64,000 bases of DNA from Mallotus nudiflorus (taxonomy: Eukaryota; Streptophyta; Magnoliopsida; Malpighiales; Euphorbiaceae): contig CANTUR010000384.1 in the NCBI GenBank assembly GCA_947683625.1, forward strand, positions 186,001 to 250,000, written 5' to 3'. Of the stretch, positions 1-12,326 are shown piece after piece (within the stretch, counting starts at the first letter, position 1; each line of letters starts with the position of its first letter). The notes below the pieces were generated by a model. The model saw only the letters and a list, made by a program, of their open reading frames with translations. It did not search any database and had not been told where the DNA came from. Both the position numbers and the translations under genes were made by a program.

Positions 1-2597
1 TCTCAATCATATCGTTCTTAATAAAATCATAATACCACAAATTATTCTCACTCAACCCTAAATCTATCGCACCGGTACATACACGGTCCTAGTGTTGCCC
101 ACTAGGAAGCACGTTCTATCGATATCCTTCATTAAAAATAAAAAATACATACAAAAAAAAATAAATAATGCATAATGACATTCAAAATGATCAAATAAAC
201 CATATATATACCAGAAATATTCCTAAAATAAACTAAGTATATTTCAGATATATATACGTAAAATCAATTCAAACAAGTCATGAAATATGCTCAAAATAAA
301 TCAATAATATACTTAAAAATAATTTGAATATAAATCAAAAGGGAAAACATGCATTCATTTCAAAATATACCAAAGATATACTAAAAATATACCTAAGATA
401 TATTTAAATATTTAATAAAGCAATTATGCAAAATTTTATATTTAAAACATATAATTCTAAAACATGCATCCTAAAGCAATGTATATATATATATAATAAT
501 AACTTATAGGGATGCGCTCCTCGAGACTGGTCCAATGGGCCTAGTCCGCTAAGTCTTGATCTCGACGCAGCTAAACAATAAAAATGATCACAAATCAGAA
601 TATATATCTAACTTAGACTTTTAGAGACTTGATCTAGAATTACTAAACACGAACAGACACAGAATCAGAATTAGACCCAATGTCATGTTTTACGAGAATT
701 CTACCAAAATTTCAACAGAACCTCTTCTGTAAAACGGACATCTCTCTACTAAAAAGTAGAGTCGGTCCTGCAAGAAAAATACACTTCGAATACAAAAATC
801 CTCACAACCCTCGGTCGGAATCCCGAACTACTAAAATCCCCAACCGAAGTCCATAATTCATCAAAAATTCAAATAACACAATAAAATATATTAAAATCAA
901 TAAATACCATAAATGCCTTCCGAATATCAAAATATAATATATTTTACATTAAAACACCAAAAATAAGTATTTTCCTAATAATTACTTAAAAACCCTAATT
1001 AATAATACAATATTATTAAAAATCCATTTTCTCGATAATTCCATAAATATTTATAAAAATTGATTTTATAAATCCAAATTACTTAATTAGTCCAAACATA
1101 TAATAAAATTTACTAAAAATTCATTTATTTACAAAAATAGTATATTATATATTATTTGAAAATAATTTTTGAAAATTAGTATTAATTAGTTAAAATTAGT
1201 AAATATTTTGTAAAAATCATTTTTATACCTCAAATAATATAAAAAATCAATTAAACATAATATTTAACTAAAATTATCATCAAATTACCCCTAATATTTA
1301 AAAATACACATAAAATATTACAAATACTCAAAAATTCAATAAAAATTATATAAATACATAAAATTATTTTCTCAACATATTATTCATTAAAATCAACAAA
1401 TACATTTAATTAACAAAAAATTACTAACAAAATATATGTTCAACCTATATTTTCAAAATTGACATAAACTAAAAATAATTATAAAACTTACACAAAAATC
1501 AAAAAAATTATAAAATTAATTCTAAAATTAATATTAACCACCAATAACACTAAAAATCACAATTTCATAATTTATATAATTAATTTACGAAAATAATAAA
1601 ATAATAACAAAATATTCAAAAATTCACAAAAATCAAAATAATTCCCAAAAATCACAAAAAAAATTCAGAGATGTAGATTGAGCTAAGGGGAACAACTTTA
1701 TTGAAGGGATTTTTCATTAATCAAACAAGAATTCTCAAAAAAAAATCAAAAATCCAAAAATGGCCGAAATTGAAAATGAGCAAAACACCTTACCAAAACA
1801 CGATTTCAAGCTGAAAGAAGCTTGGATTCCTCCCCCTCTAAGTTCCAGGAGTTCAACAGCACTGGAAACATCCAATTTGGTGGTTGAATGGAGAAGAACA
1901 TCGAGAAAACGATTTTGAGCCAGAAATGGGAGTTGCTGTCGCTGTCGGCGCTGGGGAAGGAAGGGAAGGTGGCGGAGCTGGCTGAGGGAGAGGTGATCGA
2001 CGGCGGAATGGCAGGAGGCACAGTGATGGCCAGTGAATGAGATGGCAGACGGTGAGGGTGGTGAGGATCAGGGAGAGAGAAAATAAATGGGGAGGGATTT
2101 TTTATTTTTGTATATATATATATACATAAAACTATATAATATAACTTAAATAAACTATATACTATAATATATATTATTATATTGTACAATATTCACACAC
2201 CACACACCTATACATTCACATGCATATATCTATACACACACATAATATATATATTACACATAATAAAATAATAATATACACACATAATATTAATATTAAT
2301 ATTAAACCCTAATTATATATGTGTATATATATATATATCATAAAATAAAAATCAATAATGTAATTCATTAAAATAATAATATTAAAATATTAATGCACTA
2401 AATTAAGCATTATTAAAATAATATTGACCGAAATAATAAACGTTAATATATACATTTACATAGAAAATTTTAATTAAACGTAAAAATAATAATAATTGTT
2501 CACAAAACAATAAAATAATCAAATATAGTTTTAAAATTTATTAACACTACATATCCTATTTTAAAATAAAATAACTTAAAAATCTAGGGTTATTACA
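1..2597 (-). mobile_element. Chromovirus-type gypsy LTR, truncated at the left window edge
   Basis: The segment matches, block by block, the LTR at 44368-48196: the block around 65-125 containing CGGTCCTAGTG and GCACGTTCTAT, the hairpin at 744-761, the GC-rich block at about 1810-2090 and the end GGGTTATTACA at 2597. Read on the - strand it starts TGTAATAACCC, as plant Tekay/Del-type LTRs do. The left end lies outside the window, so I cannot tell a solo LTR from the 3' LTR of a larger element. It belongs to the same subgroup as the 44368 copy. Unlike the other copies, the GTGAGTGTG splice-donor motif near 1830 is destroyed. The open frame at 1806-2189 is a by-product of the GC-rich leader and low-complexity DNA, not a gene. 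Confidence 0.8.
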
Positions 2598-2906
2598 ACA
2601 ACCTAACATTGTTGTTGTTTCCCAAACTGATAATGGTTTTCCTTGAGTGCTTTTGGATATATTTCTCTCTTTCTTGTGACATCAACGAAGGGTGAAAAAA
2701 AAAGGTATATAAAAATCTTAGACCTATGACATTTCTTGTGATTTTAAGTATAAAATGGTTATTTTTCAAAGAGATATTTTGTATATAGGCTCAAATGTTA
2801 ACTTCTTTTGTTTTAATGTATTTGCATGTGCAGATTTGAAAAATTAATCGCATATTTTGTGAAGGTAGAAGCTATATATTGAAGGATCTGATCAACTGTA
2901 ATCAGT
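2598..2906. other. AT-rich spacer between two LTRs
   Basis: No gene is visible. Positions 2902-2906 (TCAGT) are the left target-site duplication of the next LTR. The stretch GGTGAAAAAAAAAGGTATAT near 2691-2710 resembles a purine run near 5346-5364 on the other side of that LTR. Confidence 0.5.
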
Positions 2907-3148
2907 TATTATGACATCAATTTTTATAAATTAAAAATTAAATTTCTAAAATTTGCAATGTTAATAATTATTTTATTAAATTATGATATTTGAGTATTAG
3001 TGAAATTTAATTTGAATTTTTGGTGTTGAATATTATTTTAAAATTATTAATATTATTATTTAAGTAAACTATTGATTATTTATTAGTGTTAAATGAGTAT
3101 TTTTAATAAATTTATTATTAAGACTATTTCATTAAAATTATCAATTTA

Positions 3149-3184
<36 letters not shown>

Positions 3185-5316
3185 GAATTTATTTAAGTAT
3201 GTGTGTGTGTAATTTTGGAATTTGATTTTCGAAATGATACTATTCCATACTCAAACTCAGAAAAATTTTATTTTTAATAAATTCTACTAATTATTTTGAG
3301 CAAGTTTTGTAAAGAAAATTTATTGATATTCTGTGTAGAATTTTTATTATAAATTTTTTAACGTTTATGTAAAAAAAAGTAATTTTTGAGAAAATTAGTA
3401 TAAATTAGTAATTTTTATATTTTAATTGAAATTTTTATTAATTATTATGTTCTGGAGATTTTTTGAATAATAAAAATTAATAAATTAATAAATATAAATT
3501 ATTTACTATTTTTAGCTAATTATTAGTAATTTTCAAAAAATATATGAATAATAAATTTTATTTATTATTTTTAAGTTTAAATGAGTTTTTAGTTATTTTT
3601 ATTATATATTAGAGCAATTTAAATAATTAATACTATTTAATTTTGAATATTGATAGAATATATTTTTAATAATGAAATTTAATTATAAATGATGATTTTA
3701 TTATTTATTTCAGAAATAAATATCTTTTATGCTTTTATTATGCCAATAAATTGATTTGTGATATTTAAATGAATTTTTATGATTTTTTGAATTTATTGTA
3801 TTTTATTAATTGTGGATTGAATTGGTTCTCAATTGGACGTGAATAGTAGTTTGGGAGCCTAACCTGAGATGCAGTATTGTGGAATTATTTGAATTGTGTT
3901 TGCATGCAAGAACGACTCTACTTTTGTAGAGGAATGTCCATTTTACAAAGAAAATTCTAACAAATTTTTGATAAATTTCTCATAAAACGTGACATCGAGT
4001 TGGTCCTAAATTTTAAGTTTTAATTGAGTTGTGTCTTACATCGAGTCACTCTTTAGAAATTTTAAAAGTATAAAATTAGAAATAAATTTCTAATTATTTA
4101 TTTATTATTACTTTCTTCTTTTAGTTGCACTGTGAGCTAGGCTGACCGGACTAGACCAGCTGAACCGGAGCAGATAAGTGCAGTAGTACTGTGAGTTAAA
4201 ATTATATGTATGTATGACATTTAGAAATTATAGTTGACATCCATATTTTTATGATGTGAATTTCATATATTATTTGTATCGAATTTTATTTAATTATTAA
4301 TTTTTATTATCATTATCATGTGTGCATTTATATGAGATTCATATATATATATATACTTTATGTTCGGAATTTAGATGCTTTTCACATTTATATTATTTCT
4401 TTTAATTATTTATTTATGATAAATATTTTGGAGGATTGTCGTAGAATATGCCAACTAGTAGGTCACACTAAGATTGTTGTGCAACAATACGCTAGATGAT
4501 AAACTATAAATTTTGATTAATTTGAAATATGGATACGATGACTATTGTGAATGATGGAAAAGAAGTGTGACTGCAGATTCTCGATTGACCCGTAGTATAT
4601 TCGGGGCCAATCATACTGGTAGTGGGACTGCAGATCCTCGGTTAACATTTTTATGTACTCGGGGCCAATTCACTGCCAAAAGTTGGACAAGAGATATATT
4701 TTTGGAGTTATGAAAAGCCTATTGACTAGTGAAATATGGTGATTAAGGTTGCGAAAAAATTTAGGGTTCTGATTCAATCCTCCACCCAAACTTTTCTAAA
4801 TTTAATTATTTGATATGAAATATGATTTTGAACATTTGCATGAAATGTGTGTATAAATATATAAATATTATTATACTGATGCTTGAATGTTTGTGCCTTA
4901 GGATGCATTTATATATATAATAATAATTCACTCAGTGAGTTTTGATTCCATCAAATACTTTTTTCAGGGTTCTTTACATCATACCTCCCTTATTAGTCAT
5001 ATTCGCTAAACTCTGTAATCTTTGATTGATTTATGTAAATTTTGAACTATTACCTTTTTGTATTTTGTAGACGTTGCAATAGTAATACGTAATTGTGGTA
5101 TCATGTTATATTGACTCTGATAGTAGTTTTGTATCTGAATATATTTATGATGATTTTATTTATGAAAATTTTGATTATGTTATTAATAGTTTTAATTCTG
5201 AGGCATATTTTTAGTATTTTGTTTGATTTTTTAATTTAAGACTTGATACGAGTTCTAGATTCGTGTGAATTTTCGTTCTTTAGCACCGATCATGATCATC
5301 GATTTGGGTCATGACA
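2907..5316 (+). mobile_element. Divergent chromovirus-type solo LTR, + orientation
   Basis: This 2.4-kb block ends GGGTCATGACA at 5316, the sense-strand LTR end of the gypsy family seen elsewhere here as GGGTCGTGACA. It keeps the family's landmarks in order: GTTAATAA near 2939, the hairpin CTCTAC-TTTT-GTAGAG at 3916-3931, the block ending CATAAAACGTGACATC near 3991, and the twin stem-loop region at about 4566-4678. TCAGT occurs just before 2907 and just after 5316, which supports a solo LTR with a 5-bp target duplication. The start reads TATTATGACATC rather than canonical TG, so the left boundary is less certain than the right. No internal coding region remains. It is the most diverged member of the family here. 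Confidence 0.65.
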
Positions 5317-5321
5317 TCAGT

Positions 5322-5933
5322 CACCCTTCAATCTTCAATTAAAAGAGGGAAAAAAAAAGGTATATCTCAAAAAAAATTATTATAGATAAAAAATTTGTGC
5401 TTCTATGATATTTGTTTGTGGATTAATTAAATAATTATTATTGACCTTGATTTCAAGTAGCAGTATGTTTGTTCAAAAATTTTATAAATTTTTTATTGTA
5501 TAGTGAAATTTTGCCTAAAATTTTTCTTTTGGAAAACTTACAATTTTTTAAAAAATATGTTTTTGAATTTTTTAAAATTATATAATTTATTTTTATTTAA
5601 TATACGTAATAGATTAACTTGATTTTTATTTAAAATAATAGCAATTATTTTATAATATAAGTTATTTTATTAATTATTTTATTTTATTAAAATTAATAAA
5701 TAATTTATATTAAGTATTTTAATACTTAGTTTAATTTATATTAATAATTTATATTAATGATTTTTATTTAATTAATTTAGATACAATTTATTTATTTATT
5801 AGTAATTTTTTAAAAATCAATTACTTTATTAATAATTTATTTAATCAATTACTTCTATTAATATTGTTATATGATATATTTTTTGTGTGAATATTTTGAA
5901 TATTGATTTTTTATTGTAGTTCAATTTTTGTAG
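5322..5933. other. AT-rich DNA upstream of the hAT pseudogene
   Basis: Very AT-rich with runs of T and no coding potential. It ends in a pyrimidine-rich stretch and TTTTTGTAG at 5925-5933, which looks like a 3' splice site before the first recognisable hAT codons. It may be an intron or 5' part of the hAT element, but no terminal inverted repeat could be identified. Confidence 0.4.
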
Positions 5934-8124
5934 TTGGATACACCGGGTGATGTCAGTGCTAGTACTACCACTGCTATTGGTGAACTTCGGACTATGGTGG
6001 AAGCTTCACAAAACACTCGCTTCTATTCAACAACATTTTATGGCTTCATCATAACATAATGCTAGGAAAAAAAAAAGGAAGCAAATTAACACCATATATG
6101 CAATTTAGGAGCATTTCGAACAAATTAAGGAAGGTGAGACTCTCAAAGAAGCTAAATCCATTTAGTGTGCTAAAAAGTTTGGTGCTGAATAAAAAAAAAA
6201 AAGGGACATCCTCCCTTAGGAACCATGTTCTTACATGTAAAAAAAACCCTTATGAGAAGTCAACTAGGCAACAACATTTAACTTTTGAACCTGCATCAAA
6301 TGCTTCTATCACTGAGTCCAATTTAAGGGTTATGGGAACCTGAAAATTTAATCAGGATGTAATTAGAAATGCTTTAGCAAAAATGATAGCCTGTGATGAG
6401 TTGGCAATTAGATTTGTTTAAGGGGAAGGGTTTAGTAACTTCATGAATGTTGCACACCTCATTTCAAAATGCCTTCAAGGTGGACAATTAATAGGGATAT
6501 CTTTAACATCTTTATTGAAGAGAGACTAAAATTAAAAAACTTTTTGAAAACAAACTACCAGCAAGTGTGTCTAACCATAGATTCTTGGACATCTGTTAAA
6601 AGAATCAACTATATGTGCATTACTGCACATTTCATAGACAATGAGTGGAAGATCTATAAGAAAATCCTTACATTTGTGCTTGTAACTTCACATAAGGGGG
6701 AATATATTGTAAAGGCACTTAAAAACTTATTGATGGAGTGGGGCTTGAAAAATATATTTGCTGTTACTTTTGATAATGCAGCTTCAAATGACAGTGCTAT
6801 GTCATTTTTTAAAAAAAAAATTAATGAGTTGGGGATTGAGTAGCATTAAAGTTAAATATGTACATAGAAAGTGTGTGGCTCATATAATTAATTTTATAGC
6901 AAATTAGGGCCTAAAGGAAATGAGCACATCTCTAAAAAAAAAAGTAAGAGAGGTGGTTACAAACATTAGGAATTCCCCTTTTAGATTAAGAAAATTCAAA
7001 CAATTTTCTAATTTACTTGGTATTCAATCAAAGCTTCCTCTTTGTCTTAATGTGCCTACCCGTTGGAATTTCACATACTTGATATTGAAGTCTACTTGCA
7101 TTTATGAAAGAACCTTTATTCAATATAAAGAAAATGAATTATCAATAAGAATAGACCTAAATGAAAATATTTTCAACTTTCTTGACTAGTAATGTCCTAA
7201 TAATTTAGTTCAATTCTTACAACATTTCTATGAAATGACTTTGAGAATCTCAAGTCAACATTATGTCATTGCAAATACTTATTTTTCTAAGATTATTGAT
7301 CTGTTCTATATTCTTAATGAGTGGAAATTTATTGATGATCTTTCTTTGAGGTCTATAGGAATCAATATGAAAACTAAATTTAATAAATACTGGGGAGATC
7401 CAGAAAAATGAACTTCTATATTTTTATTTTTAATGTTTTGGATCCACAGTGCAAATTAAACTATCTGCAATTTTCATTTACCATAATCAATGGTGATTTG
7501 ATTAGTGGAAGCTTGTTCAAAAATGTTAAAGATGCTTTTTATAAATTTTATAATGTTGTCAATAACTACAAGTCTGTGACTATGAATGAGTCTGCTGCTC
7601 CTTATATTACTTTGTCTGATACTAGTGGAAGCCAAATAAGTTTTGGAATAGATGTGCATACAAGTGTGAAATCCATTTTGATGTTAAAACAAGATTTAAA
7701 TAGCAGAAATTAAAGAACGATAGTGGTGGAAGAAGAAAAAAATGAACTTGATTCTTATTTATCCATGTCTTATGTTGATATAGAAGAAGAGAGAAAATTT
7801 AATCTTCTTAAATGGTGAAGATTAAATGCAGAAAGATTTCCAATTCTTTCTAAAATGGCTCATGATATATTGGCCAACCTGATTTCTACAGTTGCATCCG
7901 AATATACTTTCAGCACCAATGGACAAGTGCTTAATGCCTTTAAAAGTTGTTTAACTCCAAAACTTGTTGAAGCTTTTATTTGTGTACAAGATTGGATTCA
8001 AAATCCAAATTTTTTTATTTTTGGTGAAGAAAGCATTGATGAATTAAAAGAGTTTCAATTAGTTAGTTCTTTTATTGCTTTTAATTTATTTAATTTTTTA
8101 AACTTTGATTCTGCTCTATTCTAA
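5934..8124 (+). pseudogene. hAT-family (RICESLEEPER-like) transposase, decayed
   Basis: The pieces form one hAT transposase in order. First comes the end of a BED-type zinc finger (GTSSLRNHVLTCKKNP, 6208-6255). Then the RNase H-like catalytic core with a first Asp in TIDSWTS (about 6575) and a second in VTFDNAASND (about 6765-6795). The PTRWN motif follows (about 7057), then the C-terminal hAT dimerisation region with RLNAERFPILSKMAHDIL and STVASEYTFS (7825-7915), where the Glu sits, and LTPKLVEAFICVQDW (7950-7996). The pieces lie in different frames and are separated by stops (6341, 6420, 6841, 7189, 7408, 7816), so no functional protein can be made. Terminal inverted repeats and 8-bp duplications were not found. 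Domesticated RICESLEEPER-like genes exist in plants, but the damage argues against domestication here. Confidence 0.85.
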
Positions 8125-11100
8125 TTCTCTCCTTATCTTTCTTCTTAAACCTCCCTCTAGTTAGTTTTATACCTCCAGTAACATCAACTTCTGTATCATG
8201 ATTCTATTGAAACTTTGCATATCCTATCTAAAAAGAATTTCGCTAACCATTGGCACTCAATAACACTTTTTAAACTTATTTTCACTTTCTATTGCTTGTT
8301 AGTTGCTTGTTGATTATTGGTGATCTTTCTATTGCTTATGAGGATTATAATGCTATTGCAGCATGCTTACTTACTATTTGTTGGCATCAAATGCTTTTAT
8401 TAGTTTGTGACACCTGTTATACCTTATTTCTATTGCAACATCTTCAATATCCATCTAATAGATGTCAAGGTTTTTATTGCTTAAATATAAACCCTCAGCT
8501 GGCTATTGTGTATGGTTAAGTGCTGCAGTTAAAAAATTTGATGCATGTATTAGTTACACTCTTTAATCTTATTCATTCTATGAGGCAATGATGAAGCTCC
8601 CACTAAATTATTTGACAATTGATTTAATGCAATGTTGTGCGTTTCTTAAATAGCAAATGGTTTACAGTTTGTTGCCATAAATTAAGCTTGTATTAATCCA
8701 ATGACAATTTCTAAGCCTTACCTGTTTATTGTTATTTGTTTGTTAGTATTGTTGTATTGATACTTCAGTTGATCTGTCCTTATTTCTTCACGTTGTTATT
8801 CTTTTGTGAATCTGTGAATACAAGATTGCAGTCTACCTTTTTTTTTTTGGTTTGTGTAGACCCTTTTGTTCAACAACAAATCCTCAAGTTCTGATACAAA
8901 CACAATTTGACATAGTTATGATTTATTCTGCTGTATGTTTTGTAAATGGCCGAAATAGTTTGTATATTTTGCAAAAGCAAAGCCCTGAATGAGCTTTGAG
9001 CTCTTATTAGAAATAGCCAATTAGATTTTGGGCTCTGAATAGAAATAGAGAATGAGATAGAAATCACAATTTTTGTTTTGGGTCAAAGGCTTTATAAGTG
9101 TATTTTGTAATGTAATTGTAAAGGGTCTGACCCTATTTTTTATAATGGATTCAACCCAATATATTATGAAATCTTTGAATTTTTATTTTGAACATTCAAT
9201 TTTAAAGCCCAACCCATAAGAGCCCAACCCGAGTTGCTAATCCAAACTAACCCGATAATTTCAGTTTTCATATTCAAAAGTTTCCACTTTCTAATATAAT
9301 CAATTTGGTCCTTATAATTATATTTCTAAATCTGCACAGTTTTCAGACCCAGGCTGATGAACTCGTTGGATGCACAACCCTACTTTTCTTAGTTAAGAAT
9401 TGGCATTTAGCTGTAACTAGGGCCAAATCTTTGTATCTCCAAATTGAAAGTTATACGCGATATGATAAACAATCATTCAATCCATTTGCAAAAGTCATTT
9501 TCGTAAAAATAATATTTTAAATATAAGTCACTATGTATATTTTCTCATTAAATTTAATTATTAAAAAAATTATTATTTTTATAATTTTATATTATTTGAA
9601 ATTTAAAGGTTTTTGAATATTGGTGCCTATGACAAAACAAATGTGAATTGATACGAGATTTTTTTTATTTTGGAACAAACCAGAAGATTTCACATGGACC
9701 TCATGCTATTATTATTATTAATTGAAAAAATCGTTATTGGTAGAGAGCCTTCAAGTTAAAGGGTCCCGCTAGCATAGGCCGTTTTCAATCTGCAGCATGG
9801 ACAGCGTCGGTTGTAAGCCACAGCCACATACTATTTTGATAATAAATAATCCAGCATGGATCATTCTTCGTCTGGCTGCCAACAACATTTAAAAAAATTA
9901 TCTATAATTTAATTAATTATAAAATTTTAAATTTTAAATTTAGAATATAATGGATTTACTCTTTTTTTTTAAATTAAACTTTATTATTTTAATTATTTAT
10001 TCAATTTTTTTGAAATAATTAATTATTCAATTAAAAAAAGTATTCTTGAATTACTATATAACTTTTTATTATTAAGCAAATGGAGGCAACTATAATCCAG
10101 AAAAAAATTGTCTTTATTTGGCCATAAACGTTGCTCCCAGCAATGTCTATCGCCATCTATCCAAAATTATTCAGTTTTTTGGAGTGTATATATATGATTT
10201 GAACTGAGTAAAAAACCAAATAAAAAACTGATAATTTTAATTCAATTCTTTTGTATTTTTAAAAAATTTAAAATTCAATTTAAATCTAATTAATCGAATT
10301 AATAAAAAAAACTTTTTAATATATTTAATATTTAAATATTCTACAAAAATATTTATATTTAGGTAAAAAATGCCTCGATTTTAGTTTATAAAATTTTAAA
10401 TTCAGACATCGAGAAATCATATTTTTCTTTTTTAAAGTTCTATTAACTGAAACCAAACCAAATCAATGAATTTGATTGGAGCTTTAGCTTGTTGTGACAT
10501 TATAAATTTTTTGTCACTTGTCAAAACAATTTTTGTGACATTATCAAACTTTGTTTTAGCAAAAAGACACAAATTGAAATGAAGTTGTTGTGACATTACG
10601 AATTTTTGTCCCTTCCAAATCAAAACTATTCAACAGCAGAAAATACACAAATGAAAATGAGCATTAATTTGAAACTATTTGGCCTATAAATGCTCCAGTC
10701 AGAGGTAAACGAATGTGTTAAATAATAATGACCTCAATTTATTATTTTTCTTCGATATATAAACATGCTAAATTCAATTTTGAGAACTATTTTTTTTATC
10801 CTAGCGTTTTGAATTTAATGTGTGATAAATCACTCTTTTACAATAAATTTCGTAAATAATTATTTAATATTCTAAATACATGTCAATTTTTTTATTTTAT
10901 TAGAATATATATTATAGCGTAAATTGAAAGTAGAGAAATCTAAATTCGGATTTAAATTTTTAAGAAGTTTAACCATTTGTTTATTTGTTATAATTAATTG
11001 AATACTGTGTTATTTATAAATAATTTTATTTTAAATATTTATAAAAAAATATTTATAATATAAAATAGTGATGATGTTATTTTTTATTTTAATAAAAAAT

Positions 11101-11860
11101 AAAATATTATAATTTTATTTATTATAATTAATTGAATACTGTGTTATTCATAAATAATTTTATTTTAAATATTTATAGAAAAATATTTATAATATTAATT
11201 AGTAAAATATTAAAATAAAAATTTGCAGTTCCTTAAAAATGTCAAATCGCATGATTTTACTTTAAAAAATCCATAAAAAGTAACACCACTATTGTCCTAC
11301 CAGCTTTAATTATTTATTTATTTTCAATGTAGCTGCTTTAATTAGACTGTTTCCAAAGCTACAACATTAATCACGCACTAGTTCCAAGACTCATGAACGC
11401 CAGCCACAACACCGTCTTTATTTTGATAAAATATACCAAATGACTCATGTGACAGAGTGGGGTAATTTTATTACTCGATAAATTATTTATTGAAAAATAT
11501 TATGTATACAAATTTAATTATTAAATATGATATGTTAAGAATATATAAAAATTATTGTTAAAAAATAAATAAAAATTTTTATTTAAAATATTTTGAGATA
11601 GTCCACACGGCTATTATTAAAGATTATTAATATCTTATTAATTAATTTTAATTTGTATAAAATCACATAATTTTTTTAAATATTAATTTAATGTAATTAT
11701 GTAATTTAGGGGTAATGTAGCTTATATAGATATATATGTCAAGCCTATATTTAACCCCTAAACTTTGAATAAAAATATCATTGCCTCTTGAAATTTAAAA
11801 TATAACCTTATAGATATTTTAATTTATAAAATTTGACTGTATAAATATCTCAATTTATAA
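8125..11860. other. AT-rich intergenic region
   Basis: No credible gene; all open frames are short and lack recognisable motifs. 9190-9240 holds a run of AGCCCAACCC-like words of the kind seen in subterminal DNA of some hAT elements, so the hAT copy may extend to about 9.2 kb, but no matching terminus was found. The copia left target duplication AATAT occupies 11861-11865. Confidence 0.5.
10988..11194. repeat. Direct repeat of 73 bp, two copies 134 bp apart
   Basis: 10988-11060 and 11122-11194 are almost identical (about two mismatches), both starting TTATAATTAATTGAATACTG and ending ATATTTATAATA. The 61-bp segment between them is AT-rich and noncoding. Confidence 0.8.
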
Positions 11861-11865
11861 AATAT

Positions 11866-12186
11866 TATTGTGAAATAAAGATTTCATTACTTAATTTGTT
11901 ATAGAACTAAATTTGAATTTAGTAGTATTTAACTAGAAGAAAAATATTTTATAGTATAATGATTTTAAGAGAATTTAGAAAGAGTTTGGAGAGAATTTGG
12001 AGAACTATAATATTGAAAGAATTTAGAGAGCAATCTATCTTTTCTTCTTCTTCTTCTTAGCATTCTCATTAATGAATTTCAATCCCTTTATATAGAGATT
12101 TTCTTTTCACTATTTGAGTACTATTCTCTCACAAGCGATATATTGTTCATTCACAAGCAATATATTGTTCATTTACATTCATAATA
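11866..12186 (-). repeat. Copia 3' LTR
   Basis: Matches 28986-29306 end to end; shared text runs from T-T/G-TTGTGAAATAAAG to CATTCATAATA. The sequence beyond each LTR differs except for the AATAT target duplication, which fixes the boundaries. Most of the roughly 20 differences between LTRs are C/T or G/A. Confidence 0.92.
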
Positions 12187-12196
12187 CTCCCCCTTG
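12187..12196 (-). promoter_or_regulatory. Copia polypurine tract
   Basis: On the - strand this reads CAAGGGGGAG and abuts the 3' LTR directly, as expected for the plus-strand DNA primer of an LTR retrotransposon. Confidence 0.8.
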
Positions 12197-12326
12197 AATA
12201 ACAATATTTTGCAACTGCCTCGTTAAAACCTTGTTAAATAAAACCCAGTGGGAAAAACTTTAGCTTAAGGAAAAAGAGTACAGTGCATGATTTTCTCCCC
12301 CTCAAGTTGATATGTATAATCTTCCT

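Noticed and set aside
1806..2189. 127-codon open frame on the - strand, rich in Ser and Pro
   Set aside because: It lies in the GC-rich leader block of an LTR and has no counterpart frame in the sister LTRs.
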